From Lepus europaeus (taxonomy: Eukaryota; Chordata; Mammalia; Lagomorpha; Leporidae), in NCBI RefSeq assembly GCF_033115175.1, contig NC_084850.1, positions 19,747,218-19,811,217 of the forward strand: DNA of 64,000 bases. Direction: 5' to 3'. Positions 21,841-33,455 of the stretch are shown one piece after another (within the stretch, counting starts at the first letter, position 1; the number at the start of each line of letters is the position of its first letter). Made by a program: the position numbers and the translations under genes. The notes under the pieces are model-generated. The model did not search any database, had not been told where the DNA came from, and worked only from the letters and a program-made list of their open reading frames with translations.

Positions 21841-23640
21841 AGGAAGGAAACCTCACAGCAAAAGATCACAGGAAGCTCAATTTCTCTTTGACTTAGAATT
21901 AAACTCTGATGCTCTGTTAAAGCAATGTGTTAAAGTAATCTATTATGTTCTCTTGATGTCTGTTAAATTCTAATTGTTCAAAAACAGCTGAATTTTTATT
22001 AAGAGCTATGGGTTATTTAAATATGTACTTTTTTCAAAAATTTGAATAATCACCTTGTAACAATGATGGAATTTGGTCTATGTTATGTCATGATTTTAAG
22101 AAATCTTATTTCAACCAGATATTTTGGATTTTGAGCCTTCTTGGCATTCTTGACAGGCATTCAAAAAATCAAAGTTTCAAACAATCTGGTCTCTAAAATT
22201 TCCAGTAAATCCTGGACTTTGGTTGTTCCAGTTTGGGCCCAACTGAAAAAATCGAAGGACCTATGTCTCTCATCTTATAGAGACACCAACTAATCAGTCT
22301 ATTTGGAGTATATTAGAAGGACTGTCAAGATGTGATGTGGTACCAGACTTTAAGTTTCTATAATGGAAAATGCTATTAATACAAATGTTTGAGAATTAAA
22401 AAGTCTAATGATCTTGTGTTACTAGACATGATAGTTATCTTAATGAGAAAGCCCCAGAGGCTTAAAGGGTTAAATACTTGTAAAATCCTACAGGTGCTTT
22501 CAAAAATACTGTGAAGTAAGCAAGTGCCTCTTGTTGGTTGATGAGTTTATAATGTTAAACATGGCGACTTAAAGTCTTTTGTCATCCACAGTTATATATG
22601 ATGTGCTGCTCATAAAACTAAAGCGTTGTTGGTTCTGTGTTTAGCTGTCCTCCTATAGGTTCCTATGGACTTTTTCCAGCCACTTTTATTGTATTCAGTA
22701 CTTTGGGATGGCTCTGTAAACAGATGAAGCCAATAATGTATTAACAGTACCAACTGAGAGAAAGTATGGTTAACTGAGGTTACTAAAAACAAAAAGCAAT
22801 TCAAATCAATTGGCAATCTACAAAAAGAGTTAAAGATTTTAAAAGCTATTATTAAAATTGCTATATTAGTCTATTATGCTATATTATATGTGTGTACATA
22901 CAGTATGTCCACATGGGGAAATTTTATTAAGAGTTTTATTTTAAATGGCTTATAGATAAGATTGTCCATAAATTTAAGCTGCTAAAATCAATCAAAGATA
23001 CATTTTAATTTGTGGGACCTGAATCTGTGTATCATATGTTTTAGACTTGTTGGTAGAAAGAAACTAAAAACATTTTAGATGGTTGTGCTTAAGTTTACTG
23101 GCTAAACAAACTACACCATGTTAGATATTTAAGAGGTGTTTTCAAATACATGATTCTTACAATTTCTAGAAGGCATTGGACCTTCTGGTAAATGTTTTCT
23201 TAAGTTGTTATCTAATGGTTGAAACGGTTTGCTAAGTATTCATGTAATATTGCTATTGTCAGCAAGCGATCTAGGACTTGCTCCCTCATTTCTCTATTCT
23301 AAGCCCAACTTGTTCTTTCATTTCTCTATTCTCTTCAAGGTAGGAAACTAATTCTATTATGAAGGAATCTGTAGGATGCACAATTTAATCTTTAGACCTT
23401 ATAAAAGAGATGGCTAACATTTTTCTGCAATAGCATAGCCAAAATAAGAACTCAAATAATAATCTCATAGCTAGATTCACTTCGCCATCAGCCAAGTATA
23501 CAGTAAGTAGATAAAACCTCCCTTTCAGACCAAAGGGAAAGAAAGTTTTAAAGTGAGAATATAATTTTCCTCATGGGCATTGTCTACCTTAGACAAACTA
23601 CTACAGAACATGCCTGTGACTATAGACTTGTAGTTCAGGC
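21841..23640 (+). other. Unidentified non-L1 segment of the chimera
   Basis: After a short L1-like stretch (aaacctcacagcaaaagatc) the sequence becomes AT-rich and has no ORF2. No long open frame and no motif I can name. Its position just before gag nucleocapsid-like sequence suggests retroviral or other captured transcript sequence; this is inference. Confidence 0.4.
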
Positions 23641-24310
23641 CACCGAAGATTAGAGATGGGAAACGGGCACTCCCTTGACTTGCATCCTCTGGTCTGCTTT
23701 AACAAAAACCAGGAGGAAAAGAAAGCTCGGCATCAGAAGCAATGGGTGGCAGGCCTATTAATGGCTGATCTGTACAGTGATCTGCCCTCAAGGAGACCCA
23801 ACAGGCCAGTCCACTGCAGTGGCTTTCAAAGTGGTAAGCCTGGGCTTCAGCAGAAGTCAGCTTGTGAAGAGCCCTGGCAGCTCTGCCAAGAGTTGGATCA
23901 CTGGAAATGGACCTGCCCTGGAGTCGAAGGATGCCCAGGTCAGAGCCACAGATCTTATTGGCTCTAAGCTGAAAAGCCCTTCACTCAGCCCAACTTCCAA
24001 AGTGACCACTGCAGCTGAGGGGATGGTCAAGTAGAGTCAGCAACATTGCAGGCAGAACTGTAAATTTCTTGTTAGAGATGCCACCTGCCTTTACCTGGCC
24101 AGCTCTCCTCCCAGGCCAGCCAAGTAATGAAAGTCAACAGAGTGCCTTCCCCTAGGAGGTTCACACCTCCCTTAGGATATACCCCATGTGAAGAGATAGA
24201 TAGGTCTGGGCCTCTGAATTTACAAGGCCTAAAGCCCACCAGATTATTATCAAGCCCCTTCTATCAGGTTCTATTTGCCTCTCAATCAGAAAACTTAATT
24301 GTAGCTTAGA
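23641..24310 (+). pseudogene. Class I ERV gag (nucleocapsid) to protease relic
   Basis: The frame from 23656 has a charged linker (NQEEKKARHQKQ), then two degenerate nucleocapsid zinc-knuckle remnants; the second keeps C-x2-C-x4-H-x4-C spacing in QLCQELDHWKWTCP. Downstream, in shifted frames, are pieces that resemble the start of pro (DLIGSKL near 23957, a G-R-T-V-N-F-L-L word near 24050) and RRFTPPLGYTP near 24150. The protease catalytic Asp-Thr-Gly is not seen. Several frame changes and stops make it non-functional. Two knuckles suggest a class I (gamma-like) ERV; family unknown. Confidence 0.6.
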
Positions 24311-24449
24311 CAGCACCTTTCTTAGCTCCTCTAATAATGACTCTGTCCTTTGTTCTAGGCCCTGTCTAGTGCACTTGGGCCTCATTCCTTTGTAATCATA
24401 ACCTCTACTCTACCACCAATGGCTCTACTCCCAACCTGTGTGTACTGAT

Positions 24450-25000
24450 GGTCCTCTTCCCCACTTAATGCTGTATAATTGTTCAAACCTGGTAAATGCC
24501 ACTCTTAGGATCATTGGTTACTATCCTCACTCTGTCTTTTATGACCTTGTCTAAATATGATCAGAGTCGGGGAACTTGGAAGGCTTCCATAGCCTTGGCA
24601 ACTCATGACGACAGCCTAGGATGGTTACTGGCGCCATAAACTAGAGTGTCAATTTGTTGGGTCAACAACAGGAGCCACTGTGCACTTGCTCCTCATGTGG
24701 GATCTCTGTCCTTAATGTGCTGTACATTGTGATTTAATGCTATAACTAGTACTCAAACAGTATGTTTCACTTTGTGTTTCTATGTGGGTGCAAACTGTTG
24801 AAATCTTTATACTAAATTGATCTTCTGTATATAAAGAGAATTGAAAATGAATCTTGATGCAAATGGAAGGGGAGAGGGAGCAGGAGAGGGGAGGGTTGCG
24901 GGTGGGAGGGAAGCTATGGGAGGGGGAAGCCATTGTAATCCATAAGCTGTACACTGGAAATTTATATTCATTAAATAAAAGTTAAAAAAAATAAAAAAAA
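24450..25000 (+). mobile_element. L1 3'UTR and tail of the chimera
   Basis: From about 24540 it aligns by eye with the other L1 3'UTRs of the window (aaggcttccatagccttggcaactcatga, then gatcttctgtatataaagag, the polypurine block and attaaataaaagtt). Only one copy of the internal block is present, unlike the copies at 4161 and 25231. The exact junction with the ERV-like part is unclear. Confidence 0.85.
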
Positions 25001-25017
25001 AGAATGGCAGACGTCCT
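25001..25017. repeat. Right target-site duplication of the chimera
   Basis: Perfect second copy of AGAATGGCAGACGTCCT, immediately after the A tail; outer L1 3'UTR resumes at 25018. Confidence 0.95.
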
Positions 25018-25940
25018 AAATAACACTCTGGCCTCAGAATCAGCCCTTAAGGCATTCGGATCTGGCTGAAGAGCCCATGAGAGTATTGTAGGCATGGAAA
25101 GCCAAGATACCATAGAAAAGAAAAAAAAAGAAGAAGAAGAAGACCTAAATGAAAGATCTCTGTGAGTGAGATCCCAGTGGAAAGAACAGGGCCATCAAAG
25201 AAGGAGGTACCTTTCTCTGAAGGAAGAACTTCCACTTTGACTATGACCCTATCGGAATAAGATCAAAGTCAGCGAACTCTAAAGGCTTCCATAGCCTTGG
25301 CAACTCATGACTAGAGCCTAGGGAGATTACTGACACCATAAACAAGAGTGTCAAATTGTTAAGTCAGCAACAGGAGTCACTGTGTACTTACATCCCATGT
25401 GGGATCTGTCCTTAATGTGTTGTCTAATGTACAGTGATGCTATAACTAGTACTGAAACAGTATTTTTACACTTTGTGTTTCTGTGTGGGTACAAACTGAT
25501 GAAATCTTTACTAAATATATACTGAACCGATCTTCTGTATATAAAGATAATTGGAAATGAAAAAAAAAACCTGGTGTTAAATTGGAAATGGCATGGAAAA
25601 TTAATTTTTAAAAAAATATTATGTAGGATCTCTGTCTTTAATGTACTGTACACTGTTATTTAATGCTATAACTAGTACTCCAACAGTATTTTTTTCACTT
25701 TGTGTTGCTATATGGGGGCAAACTGTTGAAATCTTTACCTAATATATACTAAACTGATCTTCTGTATATAAAGAGAATTGAAAATGAATCTTGATGTGAA
25801 TGGAAGGGGAGAGGGAGTGGGAAAGGGGAGGGTTGCGGGTGGGAGGGAAGTTATGGGACCGGGTAAGCCATTGTAACCCATAAGCTGTGCTTTCGAAATT
25901 TATATTCATTAAATAAAAGTTTAATAAATGAAAAAAATAT

Positions 25941-25955
25941 TTTAATGTTTCATTA
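25941..25955. repeat. Right target-site duplication of the outer L1
   Basis: Second copy of TTTAATGTTTCATTA, following attaaataaaagtttaataaa and a short A-rich tail. Confidence 0.85.
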
Positions 25956-26835
25956 ATCAGGATGAAGCCCACTCAGGCTAGAGTCCATGATTATTGTGCC
26001 CTTAGTTATTTGTAACATTTTACAGGCTGTTAGAATACATTCAGTCCTCTGGCCATCCGGACAGGGGAGGGTTGGATTACCTTGCAAATTTAGCTGGCTT
26101 TCCCAAGGTGAGTTCCTGGAATTCACAAGCAGGCATTATGTATATGCTTGAGCAGACACCCTAGTATAGTCATAGACTCAGTAATTAGCTTTTGTTCATC
26201 AGAATATTTGGTTCAGTTACAAAAGGAGAAGATCATAGAGTTAGAGAACATATCACTGATATTACAATTCAGAGATCTGAACAGGTGCACTCTAATAACT
26301 GATGAACCCTCAGCAGGAAGGTGCAAGGATGGCTGTAGCATACAACAGTGATGTTCTTTCTTCTAACGTTCCTATTGGTGGAACTATCCCATGGTTCCCT
26401 TCCATTTAATCTGGCCAATATGCAAAATTCTCATTAAAGAATCCCAAATCACAGGCTTGGCCAATTAAAACATATAGGAGTGTCCAGAGAAGGTATTGGT
26501 CCACATGCAACACGCACACCTGTACACATGTACCCTCCCTAGGGTTATGTCTTGAGAGGGTTGCAGATGTCCCTAGGAGTATTGGTAATATATTGCCACT
26601 CACATTTCAGCACAAGGCTTTTTAGAGCCTTAAGGGGCTCAAAGAAGGGAGGATCTATGTTTCCCCCTTTGTCAGGCATAAAGTACTCTCTATCTAAAGT
26701 TTCCTATGGATGGAAAGTGGGCCAATGGCTGTCCTTTTCACTATATCCTCTCTGTTTGTTTAACACTGCAAGAACACAAATCATGAAATCTCACCATTAA
26801 GAGAACTAAGGATGACCTTAGAAATCACTCTTCCC

Positions 26836-27173
26836 TAGAAGTCAGTGTGTACTTACTCTCCATGTAGGACCTCTGTCCTTAATGAGTTGTACTATGAGAA
26901 TTAACTGTAAAACTTGTTCTCAAACAGTACTTCATAAGTTGTGGGGGGGGGGTTGCAAACTGTTGATATATTTACTTAGTATAGAGTTGGTCTTCTGTAT
27001 ATAAAGTTAATTTAAAATGAAACTTAATGAAGAATGGGATGGGAGAGGGAGTAGGAGGTGGGACAGCAGTGGGGGTGGGAGAATGGGTATGGGAGAAAGA
27101 ACTGCTATATTCCTAAAGTTGTACCTATGAAATTTGCACTCATTAAATAAAAGCTTTAATAATTATAATAAAA
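26836..27173 (+). mobile_element. 5'-truncated L1 3' end inside the array
   Basis: L1 3'UTR with polypurine block and attaaataaaagctttaataa. The flanks agaaatcactcttccc (26820-26835) and agaaatgactgttccc (27174-27189) match at 14 of 16 positions, an aged target duplication. It has a G9 run near 26943. Confidence 0.8.
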
Positions 27174-27827
27174 AGAAATGACTGTTCCCTCCACACAATA
27201 CACTGCACTGTATCAAAGGGAAGGACATCAGAGTTGCAGACATCATCACTGACATTAGTAATCTCATATATGCACAAAGTGCCTTGTGAGTGGCTGAAGG
27301 GGACCTTGGATGTTGATGTCCTTTCTCTCATGGTTTCCCATTGGTAGAAGTTGTCCAATGACTACACTTCTGTTTAATCATGGCAACTGTATGAGCATCA
27401 ATGTGCTTGATTCCCACCACAGAACTACAAATCATAGGACTGTACCTATGATTTAAAGGTATAGGGGTGGCCGTGGAAGGTATTGCTCCCTCTGTGACAT
27501 CTGCACCTCCGCACACTATACTTTCCCTATGGGCACAACTTCAGAGGGTTGCAGATGTCATCACTTTTATTACTATTATCAGTGCTTTCTGTGTATACTA
27601 GTATTCACATTTTGGTAAATAGTTTAACTGGCTGAAGGGACTTATGAAATGGAAGAGCCATATTATCATCACAGTGAAGTGCTATGGCCTTAAGATTTTC
27701 CACTGATGGTTGCTGGCCAATGGCTGCCCTCCTACTTAATCACAGCCTCAGGAGCAGCAGCTACTATGCTTCTTTATCCTCCCAGATCTCCAAACCATAA
27801 GTGAAGCCAACAAGAGGAGTATTGTGG

Positions 27828-28072
27828 TGGCCAGCATTGTGGCATGGCAGATAAAGCTGGCATCCCATGTGGGTGTTGGTTCACATCCTGGCTGCTCCAC
27901 TTCTGATCCAGCTCCCTGCTAATGACCTGGAAAAGCAGTGGAAAATGGCCCAAGTTCATGGGCTGCTGCACCCACATGGGAGACCCAAAGGAATCTCCTT
28001 CTCCTGGTTTCAGCCTGGTTCAGCCCCAGCCACTGTGGCTGGCCATCTGGGATGTGATCCAATGGATGGAAA

Positions 28073-28125
<53 letters not shown>

Positions 28126-28180
28126 AGGAACTCTTACATTCAAATATCTAAATAAATATTTAAAAAGAGAGAGAGAGAGA
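27828..28180 (+). mobile_element. Lagomorph C-type SINE with target duplication
   Basis: A 10-bp repeat AGTATTGTGG lies at 27818-27827 and 28181-28190. It has a long (CT)n stretch at 28076-28123 and a (GA)n after the tail. Inserted in an array monomer. Confidence 0.9.
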
Positions 28181-29390
28181 AGTATTGTGGCACTAGAAAT
28201 TAGTTCTCTCTCAAGGACATCTCAACATTCATACACTGCTCTCTTCCCACAGGAGGAAGATCAGATGTTTGGAGCATTCCTCCTAACTGTTATATTTCAT
28301 AGCTCTACACAAGCTGTCCCCTGAGTGGCTATGGTAACACTTGGGAGGGAGGGATCATCATGCCTCCAGTATCAAGCATCGATGTCCTTTCCATTAAAGT
28401 TTCTAATAGGTGGAAGCTGTCTAATGACTGCTCTTATTCATATTAAAGGACAATGTATGACTAGACAATGCACTTAACTCCCACCACAGCTCCCCAAGTC
28501 AAAGGATTGTACCATAAATAGGTACAGAGTTGCAGAGGTCATGACTTCTGTCACTAATACTATAATTATTAAACGTCCTCTGTGCAACCATTCCCTTTCA
28601 GTAAAAATTCTCTCTAATTGACTGAAGGTACTTATGTGATGGAGGATTTATGAGATGCCTCCTTGTGAAGTGTTGATTGTCTCTTTAAGTTTTCTCACTG
28701 TTGGAAACCGGACAATAGCTGCCCTGCTATTTAACCACAGTTTCTTCATCAACAGCCAATGTGTTTCTTCTCCATCCCCAAGTCCCAAGTCATGGGTTTA
28801 TGTCATAAGGAAGAATAAAGTGGATATGGTGGTCCTAGAAAGTATTGCACCCCCATGGTATCATTACATCAATTCACTTCATTCTACCCAAAAGAGCAAT
28901 CGGTTGAAGAATTTATCACAGATATTGCAATTCACAGGTTCCACAGTTGCCCTCTGAGTGGCTGTAGTAACCCTCAAGGGAGAGCAGCCATGATCCTTCC
29001 ATTGTGATGTGTTGATGTCCTCCCTATTCGTGTTTCCCATTGTTGGAAGCTGGGCAATGGCCTCCTTCTATATCAGCCATTATTGTGCTTGAATCCTACC
29101 ATAACACCACGTAGTGTAGGCTCAGGCCTAAGAGCATTATGGGTCTCCCTGCAATGTTTGTGTTTCCCCATACCACTTCTCAATGTAATACATTCTGCCA
29201 GGATTGCAGAAATTATCATGTGCTATTCGCATGTCTGACCAACTGCCTCTGAAATGGCTAAAGGCACTTATGAGTGGGAAAAGTCATGTTTGTAAAATGT
29301 TGAGAGGCCTGTCATCACAGATTCCTGTTGGTGAAAGTTTGGCCAATGGATGGACTCTTACTTGCTAACAGTCTCTCTCTACCAAACAGG

Positions 29391-30880
29391 AGTAAGGTTT
29401 GTGTCAAATAGAAAGGTGAAAAGGTCTCTCTGCCATTACCACTCCCCTGAGTATAAAAAAGCATATATGAGTTTTTATGAAGAGATTACTTAAAAGCTCA
29501 TAGTCTTGAGACGTTAAGCTTCAAATGTCACTGAGATTTTGTAGAATAAGAGACTGTGTTACACAAAATTGGAAAGATATTTTAAAATCTCCCAGCTTAA
29601 TTATAGGTAAGAGTGTATAATATATGATCTATATAGTTTATATACTATATCAACATATCATATTGATTAATTAATTAACAATGGCATTGCCAGCCAAAGA
29701 TTGGATGGGTCTTTTCCTGACCCCAGTTGAATCTTCTAAAACTGAAACTGATTTTAGTTTTCTTTTGAGACATATATATACACACACATATATGAATGGG
29801 GCCATGGTTGCTATGGAGATCTCAAAGCTCATCCAAAGTTCTCTACGGTTATGTCTAAAATGATGTCTTTGGGGAGATTTAAATTGTGACTGTGGGTGTC
29901 TGCCTCTGAAGGTGCCACTTGGTATCAGCTACCATTGTCTACTAAACCAGAAAGACTCATAGATTCCCAATCTTAATAGATGATTGCATTTCATAGTAGA
30001 TCTTTTATCCTGTCAGCCATCCTGAATAACACACCAAATTAATTTGGGGGCAGAAATGGATGTGCTTTTTAGGAGAAATTGACTCTATTTTCAGCTGTGA
30101 ATTATGCATTAGTAAGAATTATTTGGACAGCATTCATCATCATTTCCTCAGTTAATGAAATTCCATTACATTTCAGTACATTTTCATCTCACCCAGTGGT
30201 AAATTAATTCTCCCTTACTCTTTCTCCCTGCCTCTGTCTCTTGCTACTTTTTGCATCGTTTACAGTGGTTACAGAGTGGGAACATGGAGAGGCTTCGTAA
30301 CAAGAGTAAGTTAAATAAGAGCAGCCAGGAAAGACAGATATTACTGATTCCATCTATAATGATAGTGTGTTCTGTAGCTCAATGCCAAGATGAGCTCAGA
30401 AGGCTGCTTGTTTTCCCAGCTGCCACTGCTTTTTCCACTATTCCAGAATCCAATGCAGGGTTGGAGCTGAGGAACTTAGCTGGGCTGTGACATCCTCCTG
30501 CCACTGGTGAGTCTCCACCAGTAGCAACACACATGGCATTGCATTGCTATGCAGTAGATTGCTTGCCTTTGGAGGAGATTCCTTGGGCAAATGAGGGGGC
30601 CAACTGTACTGCAAAGTCTAGCTTGTCCACTGAGGACAAGCAAGTGTACAGCTCTCAGTGCTGGCTGTTTCTGTTTATTAGGGGCTTTGTCCTTCCTTGG
30701 TCCCACCCTACACCCAGCCCTAGTTACAGCCCAAAACAGTCCTTTCTCCCACAGATCCTCTATCCCATTGGCAAACAATGGTGTCTGTCTAGTTCCCTCA
30801 GAACAGACCAAAGTGCATCCAGGAAGCAACTTTGACCCTCCTCTCCCGGGTGACTCTGTATGTTCCTAAAATCTTCTTCC
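29391..30880. other. Intergenic, nothing recognised
   Basis: AT-rich around 29600-29680, otherwise unique-looking. Overlapping opposite-strand frames at 30476-30869 are unsupported. Confidence 0.4.
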
Positions 30881-30884
30881 AACT

Positions 30885-31125
30885 AGTAGTGCAGTGGTTG
30901 TAAGGGAGTTCAGAGTCTGAACATAGAAAGACCAAGGTTTGAGTGCTTTGGACTACTGTGGAAATGTTGCCAAGTTCCATATCCTCTTGAGTCCTGGTCT
31001 CCTCAGCATATATGGAGATAATTTTTCTCACGCAGACATTTGTGAGGGAGAAATGAGATAATATCTGGGAAAGTATGGGACACAAAGGTGGAAACTTAGT
31101 AAATGGCAGTTGTTAGTATTATTAC
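30885..31125 (+). repeat. MIR-like ancient SINE
   Basis: Contains aaagaccaaggtttgagtgc, ctggtctcctcagcatatatgg, gagaaatgagataatatctgg and aaatggcagttgttagtatt in MIR order. Confidence 0.55.
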
Positions 31126-32625
31126 TAGCTCACTCCAATGATGTTTACTGACTACCTTGTGATTCCCTGCTCCTTCGTCCTCCTAGTTTCTCCCAAGCAC
31201 CTGCCACTCCCCATGAGATTTCCAGAGGTAATTGGAGCCACTAACGCATGGAGTGTCTAAGCCCAAATCCTCGTACAAAGAGTTGGGCAAGAGTAGGGCT
31301 TCTGTTTATTCTCTTAAGTGATTCATTCACCCTACCACCAAGTACACCAGACACTGTGCTAAGCAGAAAACAAAAAGAAAAACATTTATTGAACACCTGT
31401 TCTATTCCAGGTAGACTTCAGGACCTCTCAGTTGAACAGATCCGTGTAAGTGCTGGGAGATGCTGGAAGTCATGGTGTGTTCCAGGTGATGAGGGATGCA
31501 GATATTAAAGTCACCCGCAAGATTATGCAGGCACTGAGTGAAGGAAGATCATTTTCAGAGTGCTCAGTGATTTCATTATACAAACAATAGGTGACATAGT
31601 GTATGATAAACCTTCTTCCTTCTGGTACATTTGTTTTATTTAAGAAACAGAATGGAACTTCTGAATCATTTACACAGGGAAAAGACTTTCAAATTCTTAA
31701 AATATCAAAATCACACAAAAACAAGCTACTTCCATGGCTGAAAAGTTCCTCAATCAATCAATTCTGTCAGAACAATTAGAAATGACCAGTCAGATGGATT
31801 GTTTTCTGGTTGATGGTATTCAGCCAAACTAAGCAGAATGAAATCAAGCAGATGGCAATCCCATTGATCGCACAATCACGGGTCATTTTCTAGTCCAAAG
31901 AAATGGCCTCCCGATGAGCAATTCAGGCATGTAATAACAGCACAGACTCTGGCTTATATATAGTAGTTGTCACTTTAGATCACTTTTCAGCTTGATTTGT
32001 TGCCCTGTGTAATACAATGCATGTTTATTCAGATTATTTGGTACTCTCTATTTCAATTAAATCCAGGCAGGTTCCTTCCAGAAGGAAAATTCAGAGGGCA
32101 TACATTTATTTACTTATATTAACCAAATTGTCAGGTAGTCAGGCAAACACAACCATAGCAACATTTGTGTAAGGAGCTGCCCAGAGCTCCCAAGCCAGGA
32201 GAGTGATTTGAGTCAGGTGGAGATAAGAGGGTACCTTGACTGTAATTTATTATTCTGGGGAAATAACAGAGTTGGGGAGGTGCCCCAACCCTGCTGAAAG
32301 CAGAAGCCATTAATGAGAGGAAGTAATCAGTATTGATTGTGAAACGTACAGTAAATCCTGTGACCACCTGCATCCCCTTATCAAGGAACATTCTCCAAAA
32401 GTCACTGATCCTGGGAAGCTCAGATTGCTATGACTAATTTTGAGCACAACAAATTTGTATGTAGACCTGTAGGCTAGAAGGCAGCATGATGTAGTCACTG
32501 AATTAGAATGGGCCTCAACTCTGACCTATGTAACCTTAGCCAAAACCCCTCTCTCTTCTGGCCTTCACTATGTCCACCCACAATAGCAGACATGCTACAA
32601 CAGATGGTCACCATTATGTGTGTGT

Positions 32626-32656
<31 letters not shown>

Positions 32657-32992
32657 ATTCTGCAAACTTTACTCAGAAGAAATGAAAGAAGTAATCAATT
32701 CCTTAAAATTGAAAGGAGATGGATATTCTCTCAATGATGGAAACTGTTTCCAAAAGTATTTAATTTTGATCAAAATAATAGCAAATAAACTCCCCTCTTT
32801 GGACCTGGCTTCAGGCTAAGATCATGAATGTAAGTATTCATCTAGGGCTCTTCACTTTTACTGATCTAGTCACCACACAATCTGACCACTACTGTTAATG
32901 GCTACTGGCCCTACTGGGATCTCCCTATACAATACTTTGTTAGTCCGTGGCAAGTAAAGCTCCATTCTAGACAGGAGATCAAATTATATGAG
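31126..32992. other. Intergenic, mostly unique; (GT)n at 32618-32656
   Basis: A dinucleotide run of GT with one interruption lies at 32618-32656. No gene recognised. The stretch 31780-31960 is complex, non-repetitive sequence of unknown role. Confidence 0.4.
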
Positions 32993-33455
32993 GGATCTTT
33001 TAAAAGGTCATGGAAAATGCATATTATTAAACATCCATGCATGAATTTTTTAAAATCATACAACTTTTAAAAAATCTTTTGATGAAAAACAACTTCTCTC
33101 TTGTTATACTTTAGTTATTTGAAAAGCAGAGAGAGAGAAATCTCCCATCTGCTGGTTCACTCCGCAAATGACCACAAAAGCTGTGGCTGGGCCAGGCCAA
33201 AGCCAGGAGCCCAGAACTCAATCTGTGTGTGCCACGTGGGTCACAGAGCTTGAACTACTTGGATAAGCCATCACCTGCTGCTTCCCAGGGTGCACACTGG
33301 CAGGAGTCTGGAATTGGAAATAGAGCCAAGACTCAAATCCAGGCACTCAGGTATGGGATGAGGATATCATTTGACTTAAATACTGTGCCAAACATATACT
33401 CCTAAAATTATCTTTCAATTCCATTTTTCCATGAACTTTTTGAGATTCCCTTATA
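32993..33455. mobile_element. Mariner-like MITE split by a SINE
   Basis: The left end ttttaaaaggtcatggaaaatgc and right end ccatttttccatgaactttttgag are imperfect inverted repeats matching the other copies at 46783 and 63145. A minus-strand SINE (33098-33405) interrupts it. Confidence 0.55.
33098..33405 (-). mobile_element. Lagomorph C-type SINE (old)
   Basis: Minus orientation: ttatttgaaaagcagagagagag, then ctgctggttcactccgcaaatg; the head ends near 33405. Inserted in the MITE. Confidence 0.75.

Larger units (their letters stand above)
19887..25000 (+). mobile_element. Nested chimera: L1 5'UTR + ORF1 + ERV-like segment + L1 3'UTR
   Basis: The 5114-bp insertion starts with the L1 5'UTR start gaggcggcaagatggcgg and ends with attaaataaaagtt and an A tail, bracketed by the perfect 17-bp target repeat. 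In order: 5'UTR (19887-20802), intact ORF1 (20803-21840), about 2.6 kb with no ORF2 and with class I ERV gag/pro relics, then L1 3'UTR (from about 24450-24545) with one copy of the internal block and the polypurine tract. One target duplication around all parts argues that the pieces were joined before or during a single L1-type insertion. A later insertion inside a normal L1 would leave the rest of ORF2 and its own target repeat, and I see neither. Confidence 0.8.
18200..25940 (+). mobile_element. L1 with 5' inversion (twin-priming type), host of a nested insertion
   Basis: The left part (18200 to about 19560) is L1 in reverse orientation, covering the end of ORF2 and the adjoining 3'UTR. 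The right part (about 19561-19869 and 25018-25940) is forward L1 3'UTR ending in attaaataaaagtttaataaa and an A-rich tail. Perfect 15-bp target copies at 18185-18199 and 25941-25955 bracket the whole. An inverted 5' segment joined to a forward 3' segment is the hallmark of twin priming. A 5.1-kb element was later inserted at 19870-25017. The 3'UTR again holds an internal duplicated block (about 25391-25560 and 25619-25790). Confidence 0.85.
26225..29390. repeat. Diverged tandem array, right block (about 8 monomers)
   Basis: Three landmark boxes recur in constant order. The 'ttYccattggtggaagctggccaatgg' box is near 26368, 26698, 27331, 27694, 28397, 28687, 29031 and 29320. The 'gttgcagatgtcatcac' box is near 26560, 27233, 27546, 28528 and 29203. 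The 'aactggctgaaggKacttatg' box is near 27284, 27622 and 28612. After removing an L1 end (26836-27173) and a SINE (27828-28180), the step is about 290-363 bp. Monomers differ strongly from one another, so the array is old. No protein frame spans it. Confidence 0.8.

Noticed and set aside
21841..24310. A complete provirus inside the chimera
   Set aside because: No paired LTRs, primer-binding site or full gag/pol/env are seen; only broken gag and protease relics.
26225..29390. CRISPR-like interpretation of the tandem array
   Set aside because: The host is a mammal, the repeats are ~330 bp and diverged, and no short identical repeats with unique spacers exist.
30476..30869. Opposite-strand overlapping frames of 92-117 codons
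   Set aside because: Overlapping frames on both strands without motifs indicate chance openness.
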